From NCBI GenBank assembly GCA_005798925.1, contig SYID01000026.1, positions 1 to 7,564 on the forward strand: 7,564 nucleotides of DNA, read 5' to 3'. This DNA is from Verrucomicrobiota bacterium. GTDB taxonomy: Bacteria > Verrucomicrobiota > Verrucomicrobiia > Opitutales > UBA953. The position numbers and the translations under genes were made by a program. Each line of letters opens with the position of its first letter. The stretch's first letter is position 1. Shown piece by piece: positions 7,095-7,564 of the stretch. Below the pieces are notes generated by a model, which saw only the letters and a list, made by a program, of their open reading frames with translations, did not search any database and had not been told where the DNA came from.

Positions 7095-7564
7095 ATGCCT
7101 AAAAAGAAGAAGCCCGCGAAGAAGTCCGTCAAGGTGGTCAAGGTCCGCAAGCCGGCCGCCAAGCCCGTCGCCAAGACCAAGGCCAAGGCCAAGTCCGCGT
7201 CGACCTCGCCGGTCGCCGTCTTCCGCGACGCCATCCTGCATCATCTGAAGAGCACTTTCGCCCGCGACCGCGTCACCGCCACCCGCAACGACTGGTGGAT
7301 GGCCACGTGCATGGCCGCCCGCGACCAGATGCTCGAGCGCTACATCGACACCCAGTCGCAGCACTCCGGCAAGAACGTCCGCCGCGTCTACTACCTCTCC
7401 CTCGAGTATCTCATGGGCCGCGTGCTCACGAACAACCTTGTCAACCTGCGGCTCCGCGAAGTCGCGGCGCAGGCGCTGTCCGAACTCGGTCAGGACCTCG
7501 AGGCGGTCGCCGACGAAGAAGCCGACATGGGTCTCGGCAACGGCGGCCTCGGCCGTCTCGCCGC
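7095..7564 (+). CDS. glgP: Glycogen/starch/alpha-glucan phosphorylase (partial, N-terminal 156 residues)
   Basis: The gene begins at the ATG at 7095 and runs off the window end. Glycogen phosphorylase (GT35 family) uses phosphate to release glucose-1-phosphate from alpha-1,4-glucan ends, with pyridoxal phosphate as cofactor. Clear family motifs are RDRVTATRNDWW (57-68), VYYLSLEYLMGR (98-109), NNLVNL (113-118) and DMGLGNGGLGRLAA (144-156 onward, cut by the edge), which line up well with the rabbit muscle and bacterial enzymes. The catalytic and cofactor-binding C-terminal half is outside the window. Residues 1-34 form an extra tail, MPKKKKPAKKSVKVVKV and on, holding 14 lysines and one arginine and no acidic residue; the first acidic residue is Asp45. 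The tail is in frame with no break. An alternative start inside the family domain would be needed to exclude it: the next ATG codes for Met69, already inside the conserved region, so the upstream ATG is strongly preferred. Confidence 0.93.
   Translation, partial: MPKKKKPAKKSVKVVKVRKPAAKPVAKTKAKAKSASTSPVAVFRDAILHHLKSTFARDRVTATRNDWWMATCMAARDQMLERYIDTQSQHSGKNVRRVYYLSLEYLMGRVLTNNLVNLRLREVAAQALSELGQDLEAVADEEADMGLGNGGLGRLA
7170..7193 (+). repeat. Four tandem hexamers (GCCAAG) inside the lysine-rich tail of the phosphorylase
   Basis: Four consecutive six-base units lie here: GCCAAG, ACCAAG, GCCAAG, GCCAAG, with one base difference in the second. They encode alternating Ala/Thr-Lys pairs at residues 26-33. 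The units are in frame, so gain or loss of a copy would change tail length without a frameshift. Confidence 0.75.

Noticed and set aside
1..7564. CRISPR arrays, insertion sequences, tRNA or rRNA genes, toxin-antitoxin or phage genes
   Set aside because: I looked for repeated spacer patterns, terminal inverted repeats, transposase motifs and RNA gene signatures and saw none; coding sequence fills almost the whole window.

Overview
This is a GC-rich chromosomal segment of about 7.6 kb, tightly packed with genes. It looks like an ordinary bacterial housekeeping or metabolic region, not a mobile or defence island. The closest impression, from memory of protein style only, is a Verrucomicrobiota (Opitutales/Opitutaceae-like) bacterium. 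The grounds are high GC, strong G/C third-position bias, a Lys/Ala/Pro-rich tail on a metabolic enzyme, and the gene types present. No rRNA, tRNA or marker gene confirms this, so the taxonomy is tentative.

Left part, 1-4620, minus strand: an ABC importer operon of the Yej type (peptide/oligopeptide uptake, PepT family). In transcription order it holds a YejB-like permease (4620-3367), a YejE-like permease (3370-2078), a YejA-like periplasmic binding protein (2081-198) and the start of a YejF/DppD-like ATPase (148 to beyond base 1, ending inside Walker A). The first three genes are joined by two 4-base ATGA overlaps; the ATPase follows after 49 bases. Binding protein, two permeases and ATPase together make one complete importer.

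Middle, 4621-4712: a 92-base divergent intergenic region. It holds a good ribosome binding site for the yejB-like gene and presumably promoters for both directions, which I could not pinpoint.

Right part, plus strand: a 776-residue two-domain enzyme (4713-7043). It has an N-terminal membrane segment, a PlsC-type acyltransferase domain and an AMP-forming acyl-CoA/acyl-ACP synthetase domain, which is the Aas architecture for phospholipid acyl-chain repair. After 51 bases comes the start of a glycogen phosphorylase gene (7095 to beyond the window end). Its N-terminus carries an unusual histone-H1-like lysine-rich tail.

I found no previously undescribed system that the sequence convincingly supports. 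The most unusual points are the lysine-rich tail on the phosphorylase, the large hydrophilic insertions in both permeases compared with E. coli YejB and YejE, and the permuted B-E-A-F gene order.
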